Source: Litorihabitans aurantiacus (GTDB lineage Bacteria > Actinomycetota > Actinomycetes > Actinomycetales > Beutenbergiaceae). Taken from it: 42,125 bases of DNA. Positions 24,545 through 30,840 of the stretch are shown one piece after another. The DNA is taken from the NCBI RefSeq assembly GCF_030161595.1, contig NZ_BSUM01000002.1, forward strand, positions 1 to 42,125, given 5' to 3'. Both the position numbers and the translations under genes were made by a program. Under the pieces are notes generated by a model. It was not told where the DNA came from. It searched no databases and worked only from the letters and a program-made list of their open reading frames with translations. How positions within the stretch are numbered: position 1 is the first letter of the stretch; every line of letters starts with the position of its first letter.

Positions 24545-24810
24545 ACGAGTCGACTCGCTTGCTCACAGCAGACGAGGTCGTCGCCCTGTTGGGCGGCGAC
24601 CTCAAGCCCGAGACGATCGTCGGGTGGGCTCGCGCAGGGAAAATCGGGTCGGTGAAGATCGGCCGCCAACGCCGATTCACGCAGCAGGACGTGGACCGCT
24701 TCATTGAGGTAAACCACCAGGATCAGTCCGACTTCGGACGATCTCGTGGGCCGCTGCAGCAGACGCCTCGTTCGCGCGCGTCGAACCGTAAGCCGTACCG
24801 CGCCCCCTAA
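24532..24810 (+). CDS. Small HTH protein overlapping the Abi_2 gene
   Basis: A 92-residue protein whose ATG lies 13 bases inside the end of the Abi_2 gene, so the two are coupled. Residues 10-60 form an HTH_17/excisionase-type domain (LLTADEVVALLGGDLKPETI, then GWARAGKIGSVKIGRQRRFT with QQDVDRFIE). The C-terminus is basic and low in structure. It could be a regulator of the Abi operon or an excisionase. It meets the leftward peptidase gene tail to tail. Confidence 0.65.
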   Translation: MEHVNESTRLLTADEVVALLGGDLKPETIVGWARAGKIGSVKIGRQRRFTQQDVDRFIEVNHQDQSDFGRSRGPLQQTPRSRASNRKPYRAP

Positions 24811-25214
24811 CTTGCCGGTCGCACGACGCGAAGGAAGGTGCCGCGGCGCTGGTGGTGCTGCTGCCAGTAGACGACGAGGCCCGCCGTCACGCCCAGCTCC
24901 TTCGCGAGCGCCCCCGGGTGTGACCCGACGATCTCCTCGGCCATGCGGTAGTCGTCGGGCTTGATGAGGACGCCGGCCGCCCAGATATCGGCGGCGCGCT
25001 CGTCCGCCGCGGCGTCGTGGCGGGTGCCCCAGTCGTGACCAAGGGCAACGTGGCCGAGCTCGTGCGCGAGCGTCATGCGCTGCGTCAGGTAGCCCTTCCT
25101 CGGGTTGATCACGATCACGCCGCCGGAGCGGACCTCGCCTGATCGGCGACCGAGGTCGCGGTAGACGACGTGCCAGCCCATCTCCTCGGCCAGGGCTACG
25201 AGCTCGGGGTCCAA
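24807..25214 (-). CDS. ImmA/IrrE-family metallopeptidase next to the repressor
   Basis: A 135-residue protein, TTG start at 25214 with ribosome site GGAGG. HELGH at 51-55 and the following ERAADIWAAGVLI carry the M78 zinc ligands. It lies directly downstream of the repressor gene in the same leftward operon, the arrangement of ImmA beside ImmR in ICEBs1 and in many actinophages. The simplest inference is that it cleaves or regulates the adjacent repressor on induction. Confidence 0.85.
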   Translation of the reverse strand: MDPELVALAEEMGWHVVYRDLGRRSGEVRSGGVIVINPRKGYLTQRMTLAHELGHVALGHDWGTRHDAAADERAADIWAAGVLIKPDDYRMAEEIVGSHPGALAKELGVTAGLVVYWQQHHQRRGTFLRVVRPAS

Positions 25215-25225
25215 GGTGCCTCCTG

Positions 25226-25885
25226 TCAGGGGTCGACCTGCTGCGCTTCGGCCTCCGCGTCGTCGTCGACATCCCGCGCAGCCATCACGTAACCATCCGG
25301 CTCCGACATCGGCACGGGTGCTGGGCCTGCCGCCAAGATGGGGTCCTCCTCCGTCGGCTGCCGGTAGACGCTGGTGACGCGGATCGCAGAACGATGCGCC
25401 TCGCCGACCACCCCGTTGAAGTCGAAGGCGTCAACATCTCGATCGGGCCCGGGCCAGTACCGCACTTCGACGCGCGTCTCGACGCCCTCGACGTCCGTGT
25501 CGACACTCACGCCCACGACGAGCGAGCGCCCCTTCGCGTCTACCTCGCGCCGCAAGGTCGTCCAGGTTCCGCCGGACGGTTCGGGTCGCGCCGCAACGTG
25601 CGGGCGCTTCCCATCCCTGTTGGTCGCCGGCCGGCGCACCGCCACCGGCTCAACGTCGTCATCTGTGGCCTCGAGCAGCGCCTCGGTACTCCCAACCTTC
25701 CACCCGAGCGACCGGTCGATGTCCTCCATCGTTCGGCGCTGTATCCGTCGGGTTAGACCGTGCTCGATCTTCGACTGCGTCGTGGTGGACGGCCCACCGA
25801 GAGCGGCCACCTCGTCCTGCGAGAAACCCAGCTCGGCGCGGCGGCTACGGAGGTAGCGACCCAGCCTGGCGATGTTCTGTTCCAT
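25226..25885 (-). CDS. Immunity repressor (XRE-type)
   Basis: A 219-residue protein starting MEQNIARLGRYLRSRRAELG. The N-terminal XRE helix-turn-helix covers about 5-65 (GFSQDEVAALGGPSTTTQSK). A flexible Thr/Arg linker follows, then a C-terminal domain from about 110 of unknown type (RSLVVGVSVDTDVEGVETRV), where oligomerisation would be expected. It is divergent from a Cro-like gene across operator repeats and shares an operon with an ImmA/IrrE peptidase. No Ser-Lys LexA-type protease pair is obvious, in line with cleavage by the separate peptidase. An upstream in-frame start at 25987 lies inside the operator region and is unlikely. Confidence 0.8.
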   Translation of the reverse strand: MEQNIARLGRYLRSRRAELGFSQDEVAALGGPSTTTQSKIEHGLTRRIQRRTMEDIDRSLGWKVGSTEALLEATDDDVEPVAVRRPATNRDGKRPHVAARPEPSGGTWTTLRREVDAKGRSLVVGVSVDTDVEGVETRVEVRYWPGPDRDVDAFDFNGVVGEAHRSAIRVTSVYRQPTEEDPILAAGPAPVPMSEPDGYVMAARDVDDDAEAEAQQVDP

Positions 25886-25903
25886 GGCCGCCAGCCTGCC
25901 AGA

Positions 25904-26028
25904 TTTGCTCGGCAAACATTGGTGAGGCTCGGCGAACATCGCCGTTATGCCGTCCCGCTCTGGCCCCCGCCTTTGGCCAACTACCAACGTTTGCCCGTTC
26001 GGATCGTTGCATCACGCGATGTTTGCTG
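25904..26028. promoter_or_regulatory. Operator region between repressor and Cro-like gene
   Basis: The motif GGCAAACAT appears in four related copies: CTCGGCAAACAT (25908-25919) and CTCGGCGAACAT (25928-25939), 20 bases apart on the plus strand, and inverted forms ACGTTTGCCCG (25987-25997) and ATGTTTGCTG (26019-26028). The first also forms the palindrome TTTGCTCGGCAAA (25904-25916). Two copies are close to the repressor start and two to the Cro-like start, as in lambda-type OL/OR control. TTGCAT near 26007 and TACGGT near 26031 could be a rightward promoter. Confidence 0.65.
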
Positions 26029-26040
26029 TACGGTGAAGCC

Positions 26041-26355
26041 ATGCCAGCAATGCTTGCTCAGTCGAGCACCTTCACCCCGGCGAGGTCCGCCCGGCAGGAC
26101 CGAACGCCACCCCACCTCTCCCTCCGCGCACTGCGGTCTGCTCTCGACCTGACGCTCGAGCAGGTCAGCCTCCGGATCACCGAGCACTTCCCGGAGATGG
26201 TCGTCAGCCGCGGCTCGCTCTCGGCGATCGAGTCAGGAGCGCGCGGCGCATCTGACCTGATGCTGCGAGCGCTTGAGCGTGCATACGGGCTCCCGGAGGA
26301 CTCCCTCACCACGGACTACTCCCCCAGGGTCAGAGGGGACGGCGAGCCGCAGTGA
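26041..26355 (+). CDS. Cro-like XRE regulator, first early gene
   Basis: A 104-residue protein from ATG 26041 (26050 also possible). An XRE helix-turn-helix is visible at about 25-85: LSLRALRSALDLTLEQVSLR, then VSRGSLSAIESGARGASDLM with ALERAYGLPEDSL. It is the first gene rightward from the operator region and the transcript may be leaderless. Cro function is inferred from position and size. It overlaps the next gene by four bases. Confidence 0.72.
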   Translation: MPAMLAQSSTFTPARSARQDRTPPHLSLRALRSALDLTLEQVSLRITEHFPEMVVSRGSLSAIESGARGASDLMLRALERAYGLPEDSLTTDYSPRVRGDGEPQ

Positions 26356-26686
26356 CAGCCGCCCCTACGCCCATCCCCCAGCAGGACCGGTTCTGGAAGT
26401 CTCAGCCGGACGACGTCGCACACGTCTGCGTGGCCGCGGTCATGCAAGCCGACAGCGTCAACGAGGTCATCACGATCCTCGCCAACGCGCTGCCGGACTG
26501 GACCCCTCGCGCTGCGCCCGCTACGGGCGTTCGATCTGGAACCGCCGCGGCGATGACGCCGTCCGGGCTGACCTGTACAAGCTCCTGCCGGCCGCGATCA
26601 GCGACACCCCCTTCCGTGGGCGCGAACCATCCGGGCACGCCGACGCAGTCGCCCGCCGAGCCGTCCACAACGCCGACCACCGCTAG
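26352..26686 (+). CDS. Early protein of unknown function (frame broken by a missing base)
   Basis: GTG 26352 overlaps the previous TGA. The frame reads plausible protein (QQDRFWKSQPDDVAHVCVAA, NEVITILANALPDWTP) until about 26505, then turns into Pro/Thr/Ser-rich sequence. One extra C in the run of ACCCCT at about 26502-26505 continues it as SRCARYGRSIWNRRGDDAVR, YKLLPAAISDTPFRGREPSG and a stop at 26686, about 111 residues. A single missing base is the simplest account. I do not recognise the family. Confidence 0.55.
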
Positions 26687-26700
26687 ACCCCGTCTTCCTG

Positions 26701-26732
26701 AGCCCCGACGCCACCTGGCGGTCGGGGCTTTC
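26701..26732 (+). terminator. Hairpin between early genes
   Basis: AGCCCCGAC (26701-26709) pairs with GTCGGGGCT (26721-26729), with an inner GCCA/TGGC extension and a TTT after it. It would act as a partial terminator or mRNA boundary in the early operon, before a gene with a strong ribosome site. Confidence 0.6.
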
Positions 26733-26754
26733 GCGTCCCAGAAAGGAACCACCG

Positions 26755-27240
26755 ATGTCCCGTGAGTACGGACACACCCTTCTCGCCGAGAAGGCCTACA
26801 CGGTCGCGATGACCGAGCTGCCGCCGTCGTCCCTGATCTGGCGCACCCGCGACTCCCTGCAGGACTGGGAGATCTGGACGGCCGAGGCCGTGATCGACGC
26901 GGTCGACCAGCCCGACGGCCTCGACCTTCTCGCGCACTACGACCACACCTGGAAGCCCGAGGGCTGGCTCGCCGACCCGGAGGAGCGAGCGGCGTGGATC
27001 GAGCGCTTCGGCGACGACAAGTTCTTCTGGCCCAAGACCGGCCACCTGTTCAAGTCGCGCTCCTCAGCGGTTCGTCTGGCACGGCTGCTCGAGTCCTACG
27101 GCGCGGTCGCCGAGGTCCTGACGACCGAGGTCGTGTGGGAGACGGACGAGACCCGCCGCGAGCGCCGCGACAAGGCGAAGCGCGACGCCCGCGCCGCCAA
27201 GCTCCGCGACGAGCTCGCCGCTCTCGAGGCCGAGAAGTGA
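26755..27240 (+). CDS. Early protein, unknown
   Basis: A 161-residue protein with ribosome site AAAGGAA. It is acidic in the middle and ends in a charged coil (TRRERRDKAKRDARAAKLRD). The central segment contains WEIWTAEAVIDAVDQPDG, LAHYDHTWKPEGWL and DKFFWPKTGHLFKSRSSA. No family or catalytic pattern is recognised. It is followed by a four-base overlap to a tiny membrane protein gene. Confidence 0.65.
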   Translation: MSREYGHTLLAEKAYTVAMTELPPSSLIWRTRDSLQDWEIWTAEAVIDAVDQPDGLDLLAHYDHTWKPEGWLADPEERAAWIERFGDDKFFWPKTGHLFKSRSSAVRLARLLESYGAVAEVLTTEVVWETDETRRERRDKAKRDARAAKLRDELAALEAEK

Positions 27241-27359
27241 GCGCCCCCGCGATCCGGTGGACGCCCCGAGCGCACCGCCTCGCCAACGCCGCTGGCTGGG
27301 CCGCCCTCGCCGCCCTCGGTGCGCTCCTCGGCTTCGTCGTCGCGGTGTGGCTCGCATGA
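27237..27359 (+). CDS. 40-residue single-helix membrane protein
   Basis: From GTG 27237, overlapping the upstream stop as GTGA. The N-terminal half is basic (IRWTPRAHRLANA) and is followed by a membrane helix AALAALGALLGFVVAVWLA. Its stop overlaps the next ATG. Both junctions are four-base overlaps, which supports a real gene of this size. Function unknown. Confidence 0.55.
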   Translation: MSAPAIRWTPRAHRLANAAGWAALAALGALLGFVVAVWLA

Positions 27360-27556
27360 GCGTCACGCGCATCGACGGCTGGCCCGGAGCGATGACCGTG
27401 CAGACCGCCGCGCTTTACCTCGACTGCTCCTCGCGCACCGTCGAGGGCCTGCAGGAGAAGGGCGACCTCATCCCCATCGACACCGGGTTCGGGAAGCGGT
27501 TCACCAAGGCCGAGCTCGACCGGTTCCTCGACGCCCGCCCCGAGTGGTCCCGATGA
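27356..27556 (+). CDS. Small HTH protein, excisionase-like
   Basis: A 66-residue protein from ATG 27356 with MTVQTAALYLDCSSRTVEGL, QEKGDLIPIDTGFGKRFTKA and ELDRFLDARPEW: the compact helix, recognition helix, wing and end helix of HTH_17/excisionase proteins. This size is typical of an excisionase. It lies in the early operon, where Xis is expected at induction, so it is a stronger Xis candidate than the longer HTH genes near the integrase. Confidence 0.65.
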   Translation: MSVTRIDGWPGAMTVQTAALYLDCSSRTVEGLQEKGDLIPIDTGFGKRFTKAELDRFLDARPEWSR

Positions 27557-27571
27557 CCCCGGGCAAGACGA

Positions 27572-27617
27572 ACGCCCCCAGCTTGACCGATCGCGCCAAC
27601 GACCGGGCTGGGGGCGT
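27572..27617 (+). terminator. 11-bp stem hairpin with adjacent 13-bp direct repeat
   Basis: ACGCCCCCAGC (27572-27582) is the exact reverse complement of GCTGGGGGCGT (27607-27617), with a 24-base loop. Inside the loop begins TCGCGCCAACGAC (27591-27603), repeated exactly at 27627-27639. It may terminate or process the early mRNA just before the strong start at 27682. The repeat has no explained role. Confidence 0.5.
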
Positions 27618-27681
27618 CATCACGAGTCGCGCCAACGACTCGACGAACAACAGCAGTGCCGACCTGAGAGAAGGAACCGCA

Positions 27682-28017
27682 ATGGCCATAGTGCCAGCAA
27701 ACCCCGCCGACGTCATCCCGACGCCTACCTCGTTCTACTCGGACGGCGAGTGGAAGCAGCAGGGCCTACGCGTCGTCGGGCCCATGTTCTTCGTGGACCT
27801 CGAGAAGGACGGACTGCCGTCGTCGATCCGGACCAAGGACGCGCACGTCGATCGGCTCGCTATCGAGACCTCGCCTGACCACCTCACGCTCCTGACTTTC
27901 AGCGAGCAGGAGGATGACGACGCTCCCCTCACCTTGACCGAGGCGGAGAGTTTCGCTCGCGCGATCCTGGCCGCCGTAGCCGCGGTCCGCGCTCACGCGG
28001 CGGAGGTGTCGCGATGA
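27682..28017 (+). CDS. Early protein, member of a local family of small proteins
   Basis: A 111-residue protein from ATG 27682, chosen for its ribosome site GAGAAGGA. The frame is also open upstream from ATG 27553, which overlaps the previous stop. It has SFYSDGEWKQQGLRVVGPMF, DHLTLLTFSEQEDDDAP and a C-terminal helix LTEAESFARAILAAVAAVRA. That last helix resembles the C-termini of the next two proteins, so these are probably distant relatives, apparently of the DUF6907 type common in actinophages. Function unknown. Confidence 0.6.
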   Translation: MAIVPANPADVIPTPTSFYSDGEWKQQGLRVVGPMFFVDLEKDGLPSSIRTKDAHVDRLAIETSPDHLTLLTFSEQEDDDAPLTLTEAESFARAILAAVAAVRAHAAEVSR

Positions 28018-28355
28018 GCAAGATCGCCCCCGTCGCCTGCCAGCCCTGGTGCCGTGATGGCCAGGGGCACACGGGCGAGGCCCACGTTGACGACCAGTGG
28101 TGCATGTCCCCTGACGTCTGGATCAACCTCGCGCCCGCGAACACCTTCGAGGGCTACCCGAGCGAGCTGCTCTCCGGGCGCGAGCGCCTCGCGGTCACGG
28201 CCACCCGTCGCACTCACGTCTACCGTGGCCGGCCGGTCGTCCAGATCTGGGCCGAGGATCGTGACATCGAACTGTGGCTCTCCGCGGAGGACGCACGCGC
28301 CTTGGCTGACGAGCTCGTCGCCGCCGCCCGCCTCATCGAGGAGGCGCGTCGATGA
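28014..28355 (+). CDS. DUF6907-like small protein
   Basis: A 113-residue protein with Cys/His-containing N-terminus (VACQPWCRDGQGHTGEAHVD then WCMSPD), a beta middle (HVYRGRPVVQIWAEDRDIEL) and a C-terminal helix LSAEDARALADELVAAARLI. A CxxWC start followed by strands and a helix A-ARALA-ELVAAA is the DUF6907 pattern. The Cys/His could bind zinc. The genes on both sides look related and join by four-base overlaps. Confidence 0.6.
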   Translation: MSKIAPVACQPWCRDGQGHTGEAHVDDQWCMSPDVWINLAPANTFEGYPSELLSGRERLAVTATRRTHVYRGRPVVQIWAEDRDIELWLSAEDARALADELVAAARLIEEARR

Positions 28356-28729
28356 CCGCCCCCGACGTCTCGGAGGAGCAGTTCAACAGGTTCCTCGACA
28401 GCCTCCGCCCCCACAAGCCGTGGTGCGACACGACCCTCTGCTACGACGACGGTGACTCCATCGGGCACTACGGGGTGGCGACGCCTATCGAGTTCGGCTC
28501 GGACGAGGACCCGGTGGGCGACCGCTGGCGGATGCCTGCCGACGGCCCGACTCTCGCCTTCCCGCTGAACATCGGGGTCCCGGCAGTCTCCGTCGTCGTG
28601 GGCGGGAACGCCGGCTTCGAGGGCAACGACTACATGACTCCGTCCGAGGCGCGAGCCTTCGCCGCTCAGATCGTCGCTGCCGCCGACGCCGTAGAGGGTG
28701 TCGGCGCTGGACGGGGGGACGTTCAGTGA
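28352..28729 (+). CDS. DUF6907-like small protein, paralogue
   Basis: A 125-residue protein, ATG 28352 overlapping the previous stop. It contains HKPWCDTTLCYDDGDSIGHY, a beta-rich region (LNIGVPAVSVVVGGNAG) and TPSEARAFAAQIVAAADAVE, the helix shared with its upstream neighbour. The repeated PWC and closing helix point to tandem duplication. Function unknown. Confidence 0.58.
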   Translation: MTAPDVSEEQFNRFLDSLRPHKPWCDTTLCYDDGDSIGHYGVATPIEFGSDEDPVGDRWRMPADGPTLAFPLNIGVPAVSVVVGGNAGFEGNDYMTPSEARAFAAQIVAAADAVEGVGAGRGDVQ

Positions 28730-29228
28730 CTGCCGTCGCGACCGGAACCGTGCACTACGACTGGTGCTCGGACTCGTGCCACCGCGTAGTGCTGTCCGAC
28801 GGGAGCGAGGGATGGGTGCACGTCTCCAAGGCCCGGGTGTGGGCGGACGACGACGGCAACGCGGGCAGCGCGTGGGCTGTCCGCTTCCGGGAGGACTGGA
28901 CTGAGGCCGAGGGGCCGACCGAGGTCCGGATCGAAGCTCCCGAATCGATGGCCGTCAACGTCGCCGCGCAGTTCGGACACTGGCTCTACCTGACCTGCAT
29001 GGACCTCACGGAGGAGACGTTCCCCGCCCCGCCGGAGACGGCCTGCCCGGACTTCTGCACCACCCAGGACGACCCCGACCACCAGTGGGACTACACCGGG
29101 TTCGTCCAGAAGCGTGTGCGCCTCCATCGGGGCGTCATCGGCAAGACCTGGCGGAAGCAGTACGAGTGGCTCTCCGCCGACGGCCGCGCCTCCCTCGGTC
29201 ACCGCAGCGTCGGGGGCGGGTCCGATGA
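28726..29228 (+). CDS. DUF6907-like protein, longer paralogue (missing base near its end)
   Basis: GTG 28726 overlaps the previous stop. The first 160 residues look real (VHYDWCSDSCHRVVLSDGSE, VRFREDWTEAEGP, TACPDFCTTQDDPDHQWDYT). After about 29218 the frame becomes an Arg/His/Pro-rich shadow of the next gene and stays open to 29931. One extra G in the five-G run at 29214-29218 would end it at TGA 29226-29228, overlapping ATG 29225 as ATGA, the usual junction here. About 167 residues after this correction. Confidence 0.58.
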
Positions 29229-29623
29229 GCGCCACGATCCCCGACCTCACCTTCCCCTCGGCGTGCGTCGACGACTACACGACCCCCTTCTCCACCTACT
29301 CCGACACCTACGTCGTCAGCACCACCCTCCTCGACGAGGACTGCGACGGCATGACCGACCGGAGCCGCCTCGCGGACGTGCTGAGCGCCCTCACCGGGAT
29401 CAACGTCCTCCTCGCCTCGACCCTGGTCGACCACGCGATGACGGTCCTGCGGGACAGGGGCGTCGCCGTGCGAACCGGCACCTACTCGCGGTGGCGAACC
29501 GGCGCACAAGGCAGGCGGGAAGGCATCGGTCCCGTCCTCCTCATCGACACGGCATCCGCCGAATCCATCATCCGCATGACCTACGCCGGGATCACGGCGC
29601 TCGAGCAGGAGGCACCGCAGTGA
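29225..29623 (+). CDS. Early protein, unknown
   Basis: A 132-residue protein with acidic N-terminus (FPSACVDDYTTPFSTYSDTY), a helical middle (LADVLSALTGINVLLASTLV, VDHAMTVLRDRGVAV) and RIHRMTY-like end (AESIIRMTYAGITALEQEAP). No family recognised. Its start is embedded in the shadow extension of the previous frame, and its own codon pattern is normal. Confidence 0.6.
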   Translation: MSATIPDLTFPSACVDDYTTPFSTYSDTYVVSTTLLDEDCDGMTDRSRLADVLSALTGINVLLASTLVDHAMTVLRDRGVAVRTGTYSRWRTGAQGRREGIGPVLLIDTASAESIIRMTYAGITALEQEAPQ

Positions 29624-29931
29624 ACACCGCACTCGCACGCAACTCCGACCCGACCACCTCGCACCTCGCGGGCGACAAGGTCGACGTCACCACCCACCGC
29701 GGCCAGGTGCTCGCGATCCTGACCCAGGGCGGAGCCCTCACCCACGAGGAGCTCGTCGCCGCCCACCAGCGCCGCCAGCGCGAGCACGGGTGGAAGCCCG
29801 CCTCGCCGCAGTCCATCCGTTCCCGATGCTCCGAGCTCGAGCGCGCCGGCGAGGTCGAACGCGTCGCGGACCGTCTCGGTCGCTCCTCCATGGGGAACGC
29901 CGCTCACTACTGGAAGGCCGTGGCCCGATGA
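29620..29931 (+). CDS. Winged-helix-like DNA-binding protein
   Basis: A 103-residue protein from GTG 29620. It starts ALARNSDPTTSHLAGDKVDV then HRGQVLAILTQGGALTHEEL and SPQSIRSRCSELERAGEVER, a layout of paired helices and a wing with Arg-rich recognition helix typical of phage early winged-helix proteins. It ends NAAHYWKAVAR. It probably binds DNA, and its target is unknown. Confidence 0.62.
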   Translation: MNTALARNSDPTTSHLAGDKVDVTTHRGQVLAILTQGGALTHEELVAAHQRRQREHGWKPASPQSIRSRCSELERAGEVERVADRLGRSSMGNAAHYWKAVAR

Positions 29932-30365
29932 AGATCCACCCCAGTGACCGCAAGGTCGAGAAGTGCATGCGTTGCCGTCGTCGGTACCGGGGCCACGGCG
30001 AGTGGAACCTCCAGTACGACCTCGGCCGCGAAGTCGGCGTCCTGTGCCCTGACTGCCAGACGCCCGAGGAGAACGCCGAAGCCGTCATTAACGAGGCCAC
30101 CATCGACTACGCCAAGACGGTCGAGATGACCGAGGGCGAGTTCGTCGTACGCGACCTGATCCGACGGTCCGAGGAGGCCGCCGGGAAGGTGGCTAGAGCC
30201 GCTGTCGCGGCCGGGGATCGCGACCTCCGCCACGACGACGTCATCCGCGAGGTGAAGGACGGCCTGCCCGCGCGCTACCCCGGCACCATCACGCAGCGAG
30301 ACGACATGATCCGGCGGATCGTCACCGACGTGCTCTCGGGCGACCTCTACGAGGACGCCCCGTGA
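29928..30365 (+). CDS. Zinc-ribbon protein, unknown
   Basis: A 145-residue protein, ATG overlapping the previous stop. CMRCRRRYRGHGEWN and GVLCPDCQTPEEN give two CxxC pairs about 30 residues apart, the zinc ribbon pattern. The rest is helical and charged, with DLIRRSEEAAGKVARAAVAA. A nucleic-acid-binding role is possible. No closer family is recognised. Confidence 0.6.
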   Translation: MKIHPSDRKVEKCMRCRRRYRGHGEWNLQYDLGREVGVLCPDCQTPEENAEAVINEATIDYAKTVEMTEGEFVVRDLIRRSEEAAGKVARAAVAAGDRDLRHDDVIREVKDGLPARYPGTITQRDDMIRRIVTDVLSGDLYEDAP

Positions 30366-30838
30366 GTCGCGAGCGAGAGAACTACCGCCAGACCGCCAAG
30401 GCGTGGCTCGTCGAGCAGCGCCGACGCATCGACAACGGCGAGGACATCGACACCTCGACCATCCCGACGCCGACCAGCACCCAGGAAGGAACCGCCATGG
30501 CCTGCCCGATCACGGTCGACCTGAACACGCACATCATCGTGGCCCACGACAAGCTCCCCGAGGTCGCCGTCACGGGCTCCGTCGCGACCGCGACCTTCCC
30601 GGACGGGCACGAGTTGCCCTTCCGCGTGGGAGACGAGCAGTCGGCTTACGACCTCGCGCTAGCGGCCCTGGCCGTGATGATGCACCGGCACGCCGAGGAG
30701 ACCCGCATCGGCGGGAACGAGTTCATCCTCGCCGCCTTGTTCGAGAAGCTCGGCCGCGACGTCGACAGAGACCTCATCCGTGGACTCGCCGAGGCCGGCG
30801 TCACCGCGCCCCGCAGCATCCTCGAGGAGGCGTCCTAG
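30362..30838 (+). CDS. Early protein, unknown, with two possible starts
   Basis: From GTG 30362 (overlapping the previous stop) the product has 158 residues. A second in-frame ATG at 30497 has the better ribosome site AAGGA. The first 45 residues are basic and polar (RENYRQTAKAWLVEQRRRID), and the remainder is a small domain with FPDGHELPFRVGDEQSAYDL and LAALAVMMHRHAEETRIGGN. The same two-start design and a very similar start context occur at 27553/27682. Function unknown. Confidence 0.6.
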   Translation: MSRERENYRQTAKAWLVEQRRRIDNGEDIDTSTIPTPTSTQEGTAMACPITVDLNTHIIVAHDKLPEVAVTGSVATATFPDGHELPFRVGDEQSAYDLALAALAVMMHRHAEETRIGGNEFILAALFEKLGRDVDRDLIRGLAEAGVTAPRSILEEAS

Positions 30839-30840
30839 GG

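Noticed and set aside
29228-29619. Continuation of the frame from 28726 to 29931 as a single 401-residue protein
   Set aside because: The middle third is Arg/His/Pro shadow of the gene at 29225, and normal overlap junctions are restored by adding one base.
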